DNA of 5,615 nucleotides from Candidatus Bathyarchaeota archaeon (lineage in GTDB: Archaea > Thermoproteota > Bathyarchaeia > Bathyarchaeales > Bathycorpusculaceae), in the NCBI GenBank assembly GCA_026014845.1, contig JAOZHM010000210.1, forward strand, positions 1 through 5,615, given 5' to 3'. Numbering within the stretch: the stretch's first letter is position 1; the number at the start of each line of letters is the position of its first letter. The translations under genes were made by a program, and so were the position numbers. Positions 1 through 5,615 of the stretch are shown here, in pieces. The notes below the pieces were generated by a model that worked only from the letters and a program-made list of their open reading frames with translations, did no database searches and was not told where the DNA came from.

Positions 1-1222
1 AAAAACAGTTGAAAAAGCCGTCAACATTGCAAAGGCAAGTGCCATATTAAAGAAGAAAGAAGCGGCCTTGATCCAAGAAGAAGCTAGAGAAGACCAATAT
101 TCCAGCAGTTTTCAAAAAGACCCGTTCAAAATTCCAGTAGAAGAGAAGTTAGATGTGCTTGTTCAAGCTGGGCGAATCCTTAAAGAGCAGTCTCCACTGA
201 TAAAGGCTGCGTACGCTTATTATCGTGGATATAGAGAGAACAAGCTTTTCATGAGCACCGAAGGCGGGAAAATCAGCCAAAACATAACATGGTGCGGCGG
301 AGGACTATCAGCCATAGCTGTTAAAAACGGAGAAATGCAAACAAGATCGTACCCAGCTTCTTTCGGAGGCAACAATGCCACAAGCGGTTACGAATTCTTT
401 GAATCTTTCGCATTGGTTGACCACGCAAAGGAAACTGGACAAGAGCTTATGAAGCTTTTAGAGGCAGAGAAATGTCCTTCAGGACAGATAGACCTAATCC
501 TAACAGGCGACCAGCTTGCTCTACAGATACATGAAAGCTGCGGACATCCAACAGAGCTTGACCGGGTTTTGGGCACAGAAGCCGATTACGCTGGGACAAG
601 TTTTCTTACGCCTGAGAAGCTTAGAAACTTCCGATACGGCTCTAAAAAAGTAAACTTAGTGGCTGATACTACTGTTCCGCACGGGCTTGGAACGTTCGGC
701 TACGACGACGAAGGAACAAAAGCTAAGAAGATATATTTGGTCAAGGAAGGCTTGTTTGTAGGATATCAAAGCTCTCGCGAAACTGCAGTTGAGTTGAATC
801 TTGGGGAAAGCAGCGGCGGAATGCGGGCGGACTCCCCTTTGGCTTTGCCGCTTATTCGCATGACAAACATTAACCTGCTACCAGGAGACTGGAAGGCTGA
901 AGAAATTATCGAAGACACAAAAGACGGTGTTTTATTGATGACAAATCGTTCATGGAGCATTGATGACAGACGTGTAAACTTTCAGTTCGGCACAGAAATC
1001 GGCTGGAGAATAAAAAATGGAAGTAAAGAAAACATGGTTAAGAATCCGACTTACATGGGGGTTACTCCGCAGTTCTGGGGCTCATGTGACGCTCTAAGCA
1101 AAGACGACTGGATAATGCATGGTGTGCCAAACTGTGGCAAAGGCGTGCCAAGTCAAGTGATGTATGTTGGACATGGCTGCGGAACTGCAAGATTCCGTAA
1201 AGTTCGTGTTGGATTAATGTAG
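1..1222 (+). CDS. tldD: TldD metalloprotease subunit (3' part, 5' end outside window)
   Basis: Zinc-dependent catalytic subunit of the TldD/TldE protease, a cytoplasmic enzyme that cleaves unfolded peptides; in E. coli it matures microcin B17 and degrades the CcdA antitoxin. The archaeal substrate is not known. The frame is open from base 2, giving 406 visible residues; roughly 50-80 N-terminal residues are probably missing compared with the family. The TTG at 68 is an internal Leu, because good coding sequence (KTVEKAVNIAKASA) precedes it. The zinc motif HESCGH (HExxxH) is encoded at 530-547, followed by the family-typical PTELDRVLGTEADYAG. The third zinc ligand is probably the Cys at 1133-1135 in PNCGKG, which aligns by context with the C-terminal Cys of bacterial TldD. 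The stop TAG is at 1220-1222. tldE follows after 13 bases, so the two are probably cotranscribed. Family identity is very secure; the substrate is unknown. Confidence 0.96.
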   Translation, partial: KTVEKAVNIAKASAILKKKEAALIQEEAREDQYSSSFQKDPFKIPVEEKLDVLVQAGRILKEQSPLIKAAYAYYRGYRENKLFMSTEGGKISQNITWCGGGLSAIAVKNGEMQTRSYPASFGGNNATSGYEFFESFALVDHAKETGQELMKLLEAEKCPSGQIDLILTGDQLALQIHESCGHPTELDRVLGTEADYAGTSFLTPEKLRNFRYGSKKVNLVADTTVPHGLGTFGYDDEGTKAKKIYLVKEGLFVGYQSSRETAVELNLGESSGGMRADSPLALPLIRMTNINLLPGDWKAEEIIEDTKDGVLLMTNRSWSIDDRRVNFQFGTEIGWRIKNGSKENMVKNPTYMGVTPQFWGSCDALSKDDWIMHGVPNCGKGVPSQVMYVGHGCGTARFRKVRVGLM

Positions 1223-1223
1223 T

Positions 1224-1230
1224 GAGGTGA
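1224..1230 (+). promoter_or_regulatory. Ribosome binding site of tldE
   Basis: GAGGTGA is a seven-base match to the complement of the archaeal 16S rRNA 3' end. It ends five bases before the ATG at 1236. It overlaps the alternative GTG at 1227, which therefore cannot use it, so this site decides the start in favour of 1236. Confidence 0.85.
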
Positions 1231-1235
1231 AAACC

Positions 1236-2609
1236 ATGGTTACAGAAAGATTGTTGGGAATAGCAGAGAAAACAGTACAATACGCTACGCGACAGAATAT
1301 TGATCAAGCGCAAGCTTCAGCTTTTCTGCTTGACACTGCATTGACACGGTTCGCAAATTCGCAAATACATCAGAACGTTGCAACGAAAAAAGGCGGCGTA
1401 CTAATCAAGGTGGTCCTGAACAAGCAGATCAGCACGACACGCGTCAACACTTTGGAAGAAGAACAAATTGAAAAGGCTGTGATGCAAGCCGTAAGGATCG
1501 CTAGGGCTTCGCCACCAAACAAAGACTTCAAAAGCTTACCGGAACGAGAGCCTTGGAGTCCCATTGAAGGGGTCTTCGACGAGGAAACAGCAAATTGTAC
1601 GCCGAGGTACAGGGCGGAAAAGGTTAAAGAAGCAATTGAAACAGCACATTCAAAATCGCCAATCGTAAAAGCTGTTGCTGGTTATTTCTCAACTGGTTCG
1701 ATGGCTTTTGCAGTGGCAAATTCGTTAGGCGTCTCAGCAAGAGCTAGATTATCTTCGACAAACATGAAGACCACGGTTATATCGAAATCTGGAACTTCAG
1801 AAGGTTTCGGAACCGCTAAAAAATATTCAAGGCGTGTTAAAGACATTCAACCGATTGTTTTGGCTGGGGATGCTGCTGAGAAGTCAGTGAAAAGCATAAA
1901 TCCAATCAAGCTTTCCCTAGGCGAATACGAAGTTGTTTTGTCGCCTCTGGCTTCTGCGACGCTCTTGATGTTCCTAGGTTATGTTGGGTTTTCAGCGACT
2001 TCATATCAGGATGGACGGTCCTTTGTTGAATATTGTCTAAACCAGCAGGTCTTCGACGGCAAACTTAACGTTAAAGATGATGCCAAAGATCCTCGTACGC
2101 TTTATGCAACACCAATCGACGGCGAAGGAGTTCCAAAGAGAACTGTGCAGCTAATAAGCAACGGAGTTGTTTCAGAACAAAGCATATGCTACAACTCTTT
2201 CACAGCTGGGAGGGAAGGAAAGAAGAGCACTGGTCATGCTTTGCCTCCGATTAGCGACTATTATTCTGAGCGACCTATGCCATTCAACATGATTGCAAAT
2301 CCGGGAGATGCCACTTTGGAGGAGATGATTGCCGAGACAAAGCGTGGAATATTTGTGACGACGTTTCACTATGTGAACCCTGTTGAACCTACAAAGGTGG
2401 TTCTGACGGGGCTGACGAGAGACGGAACGTTTCTGATTGAGAACGGTGAAATGTCTAAGCCGATTGTGAACATGCGGTTCACGGATAGCATGCTTTCTGC
2501 TTTAAAGAACATACTAATGATCGGAAAGAAACTCGAAATGGTAGAAGCAACAACAGTTCCTTCAATGAAACTTCAAAAACTAAAATTCGTAGGCATATCA
2601 GCCTACTAA
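1236..2609 (+). CDS. tldE: TldE/PmbA, non-catalytic partner of TldD
   Basis: Complete gene of 457 residues, close to the usual 440-460 of the family. TldE (PmbA) pairs with TldD to build the peptide tunnel but carries no metal site. As expected, no HExxxH is present: the matching region reads LSPLASATLLMFLGYVGFSA (about residues 235-254), followed by SYQDGRSFVEY. Family-typical segments follow: a PIDGEGVPKRT block, a VQLISNGVV block and a TGHALPP block in the C-terminal half, then a C-terminal beta-rich domain. The start is ATG 1236 because a strong ribosome binding site sits five bases upstream; a GTG at 1227 would add only three residues and would lie inside that site. It lies directly behind tldD, in the order common for this pair. 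The fold and pairing are known for the family; the cellular role in this organism is inferred only. Confidence 0.95.
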   Translation: MVTERLLGIAEKTVQYATRQNIDQAQASAFLLDTALTRFANSQIHQNVATKKGGVLIKVVLNKQISTTRVNTLEEEQIEKAVMQAVRIARASPPNKDFKSLPEREPWSPIEGVFDEETANCTPRYRAEKVKEAIETAHSKSPIVKAVAGYFSTGSMAFAVANSLGVSARARLSSTNMKTTVISKSGTSEGFGTAKKYSRRVKDIQPIVLAGDAAEKSVKSINPIKLSLGEYEVVLSPLASATLLMFLGYVGFSATSYQDGRSFVEYCLNQQVFDGKLNVKDDAKDPRTLYATPIDGEGVPKRTVQLISNGVVSEQSICYNSFTAGREGKKSTGHALPPISDYYSERPMPFNMIANPGDATLEEMIAETKRGIFVTTFHYVNPVEPTKVVLTGLTRDGTFLIENGEMSKPIVNMRFTDSMLSALKNILMIGKKLEMVEATTVPSMKLQKLKFVGISAY

Positions 2610-2718
2610 CACCCCCCTATTTATAGAACCAGCAGCTCTATGACACCTTTCTAACATTGTCTCAAATGTGAATGATGAGTTTTAGAGGGTTCAGTGAAGT
2701 ATCGAATTGATTAGGGTT
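2610..2718. other. Convergent intergenic region between tldE and the membrane-protein gene
   Basis: These 109 bases separate two converging genes. I see no credible open frame, no hairpin with a T tract and no long poly-T run on either strand; the longest T runs are TTTT at 2679-2682 on the plus strand and short ones on the other. Terminators for both genes presumably lie here, but none can be pointed to with confidence. A TTTATAGA at 2620-2627 resembles a TATA box but has no gene behind it. Confidence 0.5.
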
Positions 2719-3253
2719 TTATGCGAGAAACGGTGATAATGCCGCTCGAAAATCCTCTTTTCTTTGGGATTTTTGTCCACAATTTCCTTGCTTTTTCAAA
2801 TATGCTAGCAGGCTTAGGATTAAGAATAGAAAAGCAATGCTGGCTACCCAGAAGCCAATTTCAAAATTGATCAGGAACATTCTCGAAAGTTGAAAAGTAT
2901 GCAAGACAAATGTTCCAATAGACACCGCTGAAAACAGCAAAGCAAGCCCTGCATACACAGACCAGTATTTTCCTTTTGGTTTCTTCAAAAAGGTAACAAG
3001 GCCAAAGAGTAAGGTCAACATTTGAGATATGAAAATTACAGCCCAATAACCATGCCAAGACCAATAGTAAAAAAACCACTTTTCAAGTGAAGGAAGGAAA
3101 TCGGGATAAGGATATGGATATATTTTCGCTCTAAAAGACCAATAAGTAATACCCGCCCCCGCCGATTATACAGCTTGTAGACCATGGCAAAAACACAGAT
3201 ACTGTGTAAGCCAGCAAACTACACGCAAGCAAAGCTCTCGTTAGATATTTCAT
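2719..3253 (-). pseudogene. Frameshifted four-helix membrane protein, family unknown
   Basis: Two minus-strand frames join into one protein. Frame A starts at ATG 3253 (MKYLTRALLACSLLAYTVSV, then FLPWSTSCIIGGGG) and stops at TAG 3133-3131. Frame B, offset by +1, is open from just below a TAA at 3168-3166 down to TAA 2721-2719. The only possible crossover is about 3165-3134, which holds a G-rich run (GGCGGGGGCGGG on the minus strand, 3152-3163). Removing one G gives a continuous protein of 177 residues. It has four likely membrane helices, at about 7-24, 70-90, 97-120 and 129-152. Positive charges (KYLTR, KKPKGK, KK near 153) fit both ends in the cytoplasm. The loop after helix 1 is extremely rich in Tyr, Trp and Phe. 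I do not recognise the family. It may be a true pseudogene, a sequencing or assembly error in the G run, or, less likely, a recoded gene. Frame B alone would start at ATG 3021 and give 100 residues with three helices. Confidence 0.72.
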
Positions 3254-3285
3254 ACTTTTCGCCTACTTCACTAGGCAACATATCA

Positions 3286-3294
3286 TCTTATAAC
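3286..3294 (-). promoter_or_regulatory. Possible TATA box of the membrane-protein gene
   Basis: The minus strand reads GTTATAAGA here, similar to the archaeal TATA box. Transcription would begin about 25 bases downstream, near 3265, leaving a short leader of roughly 12 bases before ATG 3253. No clear purine-rich BRE precedes it. The position supports 3253 as the true gene start. Confidence 0.4.
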
Positions 3295-3314
3295 GCCACG
3301 TTTTAGAACAACTT

Positions 3315-3323
3315 GCGCGCGCG
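3315..3323. repeat. Alternating GC tract
   Basis: GCGCGCGCG, nine bases of strict alternation, lies in the gap between vapC and the membrane-protein gene and stands out against AT-rich surroundings. Such tracts can adopt Z-form DNA; no function is evident here. Confidence 0.4.
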
Positions 3324-3337
3324 AATTGGATTTCTCT

Positions 3338-3697
3338 TTACTCTTTACACGCTTGTGCCAGCTTTAAGCCGAACTTCACTAGTCTTGTGAAGTGTTCATC
3401 ATGTGTTTTCAGCATCATGTTTCTGCATATGGCTGTTGCGGCTATGAGTAGGTCTGCGTCAGGTATTAATACACCTTCCTTCTTGAGCCTGCGGTACAAA
3501 CTGCAGTAGGTTATGATCGTTTCGTTGTTTAGGCTTTGCACGCTGAAGCTTTTTTCGAGTAAATCCTTAACTTTAACCCTTTTCCTGTCTTCCAGTCCTC
3601 TCAAGATCTCGATTAGCGTTATGATTGAGATGGCTCCGATCTCATGTCTTCTCTCGTGCAGCAACTCTAGGATTATGTCTGTGTCAATCAGGTTCAT
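3338..3697 (-). CDS. vapC: VapC-type PIN-domain ribonuclease toxin
   Basis: Toxin of a type II toxin-antitoxin pair. VapC proteins are Mg2+-dependent RNases that cut tRNA or rRNA and halt translation when freed from VapB. The 119-residue length is normal for a single PIN domain. The acidic residues expected at the active site are visible: D5 in LIDTDIILELL, E30 in ITLIEILRG, D82 in PDADLLIAATA and D100 in KTHDEHF. All four are present, so the enzyme looks intact. The start ATG overlaps the vapB stop as ATGA (3694-3697), which implies translational coupling and antitoxin made first. A tandem TAAAGAG repeat covers the stop codon region. The RNA target cannot be read from the sequence. Confidence 0.92.
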   Translation of the reverse strand: MNLIDTDIILELLHERRHEIGAISIITLIEILRGLEDRKRVKVKDLLEKSFSVQSLNNETIITYCSLYRRLKKEGVLIPDADLLIAATAICRNMMLKTHDEHFTRLVKFGLKLAQACKE

Positions 3698-3921
3698 CTG
3701 AACGCGAACCTCTCCCTGAACTCTTTGCTGGATTCGATTATAGCTTTCAAGTCTTCATCAGTGAGCGTTCTCACCAGCTGCTTAAACGCCTCCTCACTCC
3801 TCAACCGCTTAACTTCAGCATATAAATTGAAGAGAAACTCACCCCACTCATTGTCACGTTTAGCCTCTTCCAGAATCTTTTTGATCTCTGCTGGAACAGA
3901 TATTGTCACATACTTTCCCAA
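3694..3921 (-). CDS. vapB: VapB-type antitoxin
   Basis: Antitoxin partner of the adjoining vapC, 75 residues. The N-terminal part (YVTISVPAEIKKILEEAK, residues 4-21) reads like a beta strand followed by a helix, as in ribbon-helix-helix DNA-binding domains. It is followed by a second helical stretch around W26-L30. The C-terminal tail, about residues 54-75, has the pattern TDEDLKAIIESSKEFRERF, common in archaeal VapB proteins, where it wraps the PIN toxin and occupies its active site. The start is TTG 3921: GGTGAT at 3932-3927 lies five bases upstream, and an in-frame TAG just before it rules out a longer protein. GTG at 3909 is a poorer alternative. By analogy with the family, VapB alone or with VapC probably represses its own promoter. 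The DNA-binding fold assignment is an inference from pattern only. Confidence 0.85.
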   Translation of the reverse strand: MGKYVTISVPAEIKKILEEAKRDNEWGEFLFNLYAEVKRLRSEEAFKQLVRTLTDEDLKAIIESSKEFRERFAFR

Positions 3922-3926
3922 ATCCT

Positions 3927-3932
3927 ATCACC
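3927..3932 (-). promoter_or_regulatory. Ribosome binding site of vapB
   Basis: GGTGAT on the minus strand matches the archaeal anti-Shine-Dalgarno complement and ends five bases before TTG 3921. It supports this non-ATG start. Confidence 0.7.
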
Positions 3933-3956
3933 ACATAACTATGTAGCAACGTAACG

Positions 3957-3965
3957 ATATAATAA
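3957..3965 (-). promoter_or_regulatory. Likely TATA box of the vapBC operon
   Basis: The minus strand reads TTATTATAT, an archaeal TATA-like box. It lies between the nrdG stop and vapB and predicts a transcription start near 3935. That would give a very short leader that still includes the GGTGAT site. It suggests vapBC has its own transcript rather than depending on read-through from nrdDG. Confidence 0.5.
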
Positions 3966-4006
3966 CCTTCCCCATAATCTTCACAGCTTGCTTCTAAAAT
4001 GCCGAG

Positions 4007-4684
4007 CTACACGCGAACTGTTACGTTTGCAACGTATTCTTTCATAATGCTCGCAAGTTCACCGATAACTCTAGGCGAACAGGGACTAACACTGTTAAAT
4101 GCTTTATCTAACGTGTCGCCAGGAATAAACTGTTGAAACGCAAAACATTTTCCACCCTTAACGATTTCACCCATCTTCGTGATATCCTCTTTATCAACGA
4201 AACCTGGAACAACTGTAGCTCTGAACTCGTAGTCTACGTTTCCTTTCTTCAGGATTTCAATGGTGTGTAAGAAATCAGCCGTGTCTTTTGCTCCTAGAAG
4301 CGGGTACTTTTCTAGGGAGGTTTTGACGTCCAACGCGACATAGTCCATGTGTGGCAAGCATTCTTCTAAGACTTGGGGGAAAAACCCGTTCGTGTCCAGC
4401 TTAACGGCAAAGCCTTTTTCCTTAAGCTTTTCCAGAAAATTTGGAATTTCCTTATGCACCGTCGGTTCTCCACCAGTTATGACTACGGCGTCCACGTATT
4501 TTTTACGTTTTTCAAGAATTTGGATCACTGTTTCTTCGTTAAGAAACGGGGGCTTAGGGTCTAGCACTATTCTCCAGTTGTAACAGAAAGGACAGCGTAG
4601 ATTGCAGCCGGGCGTAAAAAGCACAGTTGCTATTCTGTCTGGAAAATCTATTAGACTCGTCTTTTGGATGCCGCTGAACTTCAT
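4007..4684 (-). CDS. nrdG: Anaerobic ribonucleotide reductase activating protein (radical SAM, NrdG2 type)
   Basis: Radical-SAM activase of 225 residues. It reductively cleaves S-adenosylmethionine at a 4Fe-4S cluster and transfers the radical to a glycine in NrdD. The cluster motif CxxxCxxC is seen as CNLRCPFC with C27, C31 and C34. The SAM-binding GGEP motif is at 71-74 and a DTNG motif at 97-100. RATVVPG and QQFIPGDTLD near the C-terminal end match the longer NrdG2-type activases rather than the short E. coli NrdG. The opening MKFSGIQKTSLIDFPD is also typical of that group. Start ATG 4684 shares one base with the nrdD stop (TAATG), with GTGA a few bases upstream, so translation is probably coupled to nrdD. 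Related activases serve other glycyl-radical enzymes, but the overlap with nrdD makes this role clear. Confidence 0.93.
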   Translation of the reverse strand: MKFSGIQKTSLIDFPDRIATVLFTPGCNLRCPFCYNWRIVLDPKPPFLNEETVIQILEKRKKYVDAVVITGGEPTVHKEIPNFLEKLKEKGFAVKLDTNGFFPQVLEECLPHMDYVALDVKTSLEKYPLLGAKDTADFLHTIEILKKGNVDYEFRATVVPGFVDKEDITKMGEIVKGGKCFAFQQFIPGDTLDKAFNSVSPCSPRVIGELASIMKEYVANVTVRV

Positions 4685-5615
4685 TAGCGTTTCACTGATG
4701 CGTGCACGGTTGTCAAAACAACAGACTTGTCAAAGCTTCTACGTACGGCAAATTCAGCTTGTTTACCGTCGTTCCACTGGTCAACTGGCCTAAGATAGCC
4801 AACAACCCTCGAGTAAACTTCACATTTTGTTCCGCACGTTGGGCATTGCTTGTGTTCTCCGCTTACGTAGCCATGGGTTGAGCAGACACTAAACGTAGGC
4901 GTTAAAGTAAAGTATGGCAAATGCGAATTCCAAGCCACCTTCCTAACGAGTTCAGCCGCCGCCTTCCACGAATAAACTCTCTCACCTAAGTAGATGTGGA
5001 AGACTGTTCCGCCAGTGTAAAGAGTTTGCAGCCTATCCTGATGCTCTAAGGCTTCAAACAAGTCTCCTTCACGGTCCACTGGCAGCTGCGAAGAGTTAGT
5101 GTAGAATGGTTCAACGCTTTTTGAAAGGTGTGTCTCGTTCGCCACAACTATGTCTGGATATTTCCTCTTGTCTAGACGGGCAAGCCTGTAAGACGTCCCT
5201 TCAGCAGGTGTTGCCTCAAGATTGTATATGTTTCCAGTTTCTTCTTGGAAGTCTGCCAGCTTGTTCCGCATAAAGTTCAGCACTCTTATTGCGAATCCTA
5301 ATCCTTCATGGGTTGCTATACCATGTCCAAAAAGGTTCACTATCGCCTCATTCATGCCCACTAAGCCTATTGTTGAGAAATGGTTCTTCCAGTAATTTCC
5401 AAATCCTTCCTTCACAGGACGGAGATAATGCCTTGAGTATGGGTATAGCCCATTCTCTGTGAACTGTTCTAGGCCTTTCCTCTTTATTTTTAGGCTGTCC
5501 CTTGCAGTTTCCATCATTTCCTCTAGGCGCTCAAAAAATCCAGCTTCATCCTTCGCTAAATATCCCATCCTCGGAAGGTTCATCGTTACGACGCCTATGC
5601 TGCCCGTCAACGGGT
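4684..5615 (-). CDS. nrdD: Anaerobic ribonucleoside-triphosphate reductase, class III (C-terminal part, 5' end outside window)
   Basis: Oxygen-sensitive glycyl-radical enzyme that reduces ribonucleoside triphosphates to deoxyribonucleotides for DNA synthesis. About 310 C-terminal residues are visible, roughly half or less of the usual 600-780. The frame continues past the edge; the TTG at 5610 is an internal Leu in the segment PLTGSIGVVTMNLPR, not a start. Visible features are NLEATPAEGTSYR (about residues 130-142 counted from 5610) and a C-terminal zinc site with C243, C256, C259 and C263. Next come YSRVVGYLRPVDQWN and GKQAEF. The glycyl-radical residue is the Gly encoded at 4800-4798 (residue 271). 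All key C-terminal residues are present, so the gene appears functional. The active-site cysteines of the barrel lie mostly outside the window. The stop TAA overlaps the nrdG start. Confidence 0.95.
   Translation of the reverse strand, partial: PLTGSIGVVTMNLPRMGYLAKDEAGFFERLEEMMETARDSLKIKRKGLEQFTENGLYPYSRHYLRPVKEGFGNYWKNHFSTIGLVGMNEAIVNLFGHGIATHEGLGFAIRVLNFMRNKLADFQEETGNIYNLEATPAEGTSYRLARLDKRKYPDIVVANETHLSKSVEPFYTNSSQLPVDREGDLFEALEHQDRLQTLYTGGTVFHIYLGERVYSWKAAAELVRKVAWNSHLPYFTLTPTFSVCSTHGYVSGEHKQCPTCGTKCEVYSRVVGYLRPVDQWNDGKQAEFAVRRSFDKSVVLTTVHASVKR

Noticed and set aside
68..70. TTG as the tldD start
   Set aside because: The frame is open to the window edge and the 22 codons before it read as normal TldD-like sequence; there is no ribosome binding site before it.
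388..1564. Minus-strand open frames opposite tldD and tldE
   Set aside because: They lie wholly or largely antisense to strongly conserved genes, show no recognisable protein features and have no start signals.
2610..2718. Possible small precursor-peptide gene or terminator hairpin behind tldE
   Set aside because: No open frame with a ribosome binding site and no stable inverted repeat with a T tract could be found in this gap.
2861..3079. Minus-strand frame of 72 residues starting MVFLLLVLAW
   Set aside because: It overlaps the membrane-protein gene in another frame. The neighbouring frame gives four well-formed helices with sensible charge topology and continues beyond both ends, so this one is a shadow.
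3134..3165. Programmed +1 frameshifting as the explanation of the broken gene
   Set aside because: There is no known slippery site for +1 recoding and no downstream structure that I can identify; a G-run indel is the simpler account, though it is not excluded.
3513..4793. Plus-strand open frames opposite vapC, vapB and nrdG
   Set aside because: Their compositions are the expected mirror images of the real genes, and none has a supported start or family motif.
5608..5610. TTG as the nrdD start
   Set aside because: The segment PLTGSIGVV is internal to NrdD, and the visible part is only about half or less of the family length; the gene continues beyond the window.

Overview
This window looks like a fragment of an anaerobic archaeal chromosome. 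Ribosome binding sites match the archaeal GGAGGTGAT pattern (GAGGTGA before tldE, GGTGAT before vapB). Two TATA-like boxes lie at archaeal spacing, one start codon is TTG, and the TldD, VapB and VapC variants have an archaeal look. The oxygen-sensitive class III ribonucleotide reductase and its radical-SAM activase indicate anaerobic growth. The sequence alone does not fix the lineage; an uncultivated Thermoproteota/Bathyarchaeia-like genome is a guess.

Left part, plus strand (1-2609): the 3' part of tldD, cut by the window edge, then a complete tldE/pmbA. They are separated by 13 bases that hold the tldE ribosome binding site. Together they should form the TldD/TldE metalloprotease, with the zinc site in TldD only.

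Middle, minus strand (2719-3253): a small four-helix membrane protein broken by a +1 frameshift in a G-rich run. Repairing one base gives a coherent protein of 177 residues. Its family is not recognised. It converges on tldE across 109 bases. Upstream of it lies a vapB-vapC toxin-antitoxin pair (3338-3921) with a 4-base ATGA overlap and its own likely promoter.

Right part, minus strand (4007-5615): nrdD, cut at the window edge, with its stop codon overlapping the nrdG start (TAATG). This is a compact operon for making deoxyribonucleotides without oxygen: NrdG uses a 4Fe-4S cluster and S-adenosylmethionine to install a radical on a C-terminal glycine of NrdD.

Most of the window is housekeeping genes plus one toxin-antitoxin module. 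I found no convincing new multi-gene system. The item most worth a second look is the frameshifted membrane gene, with its very aromatic-rich predicted external loop.
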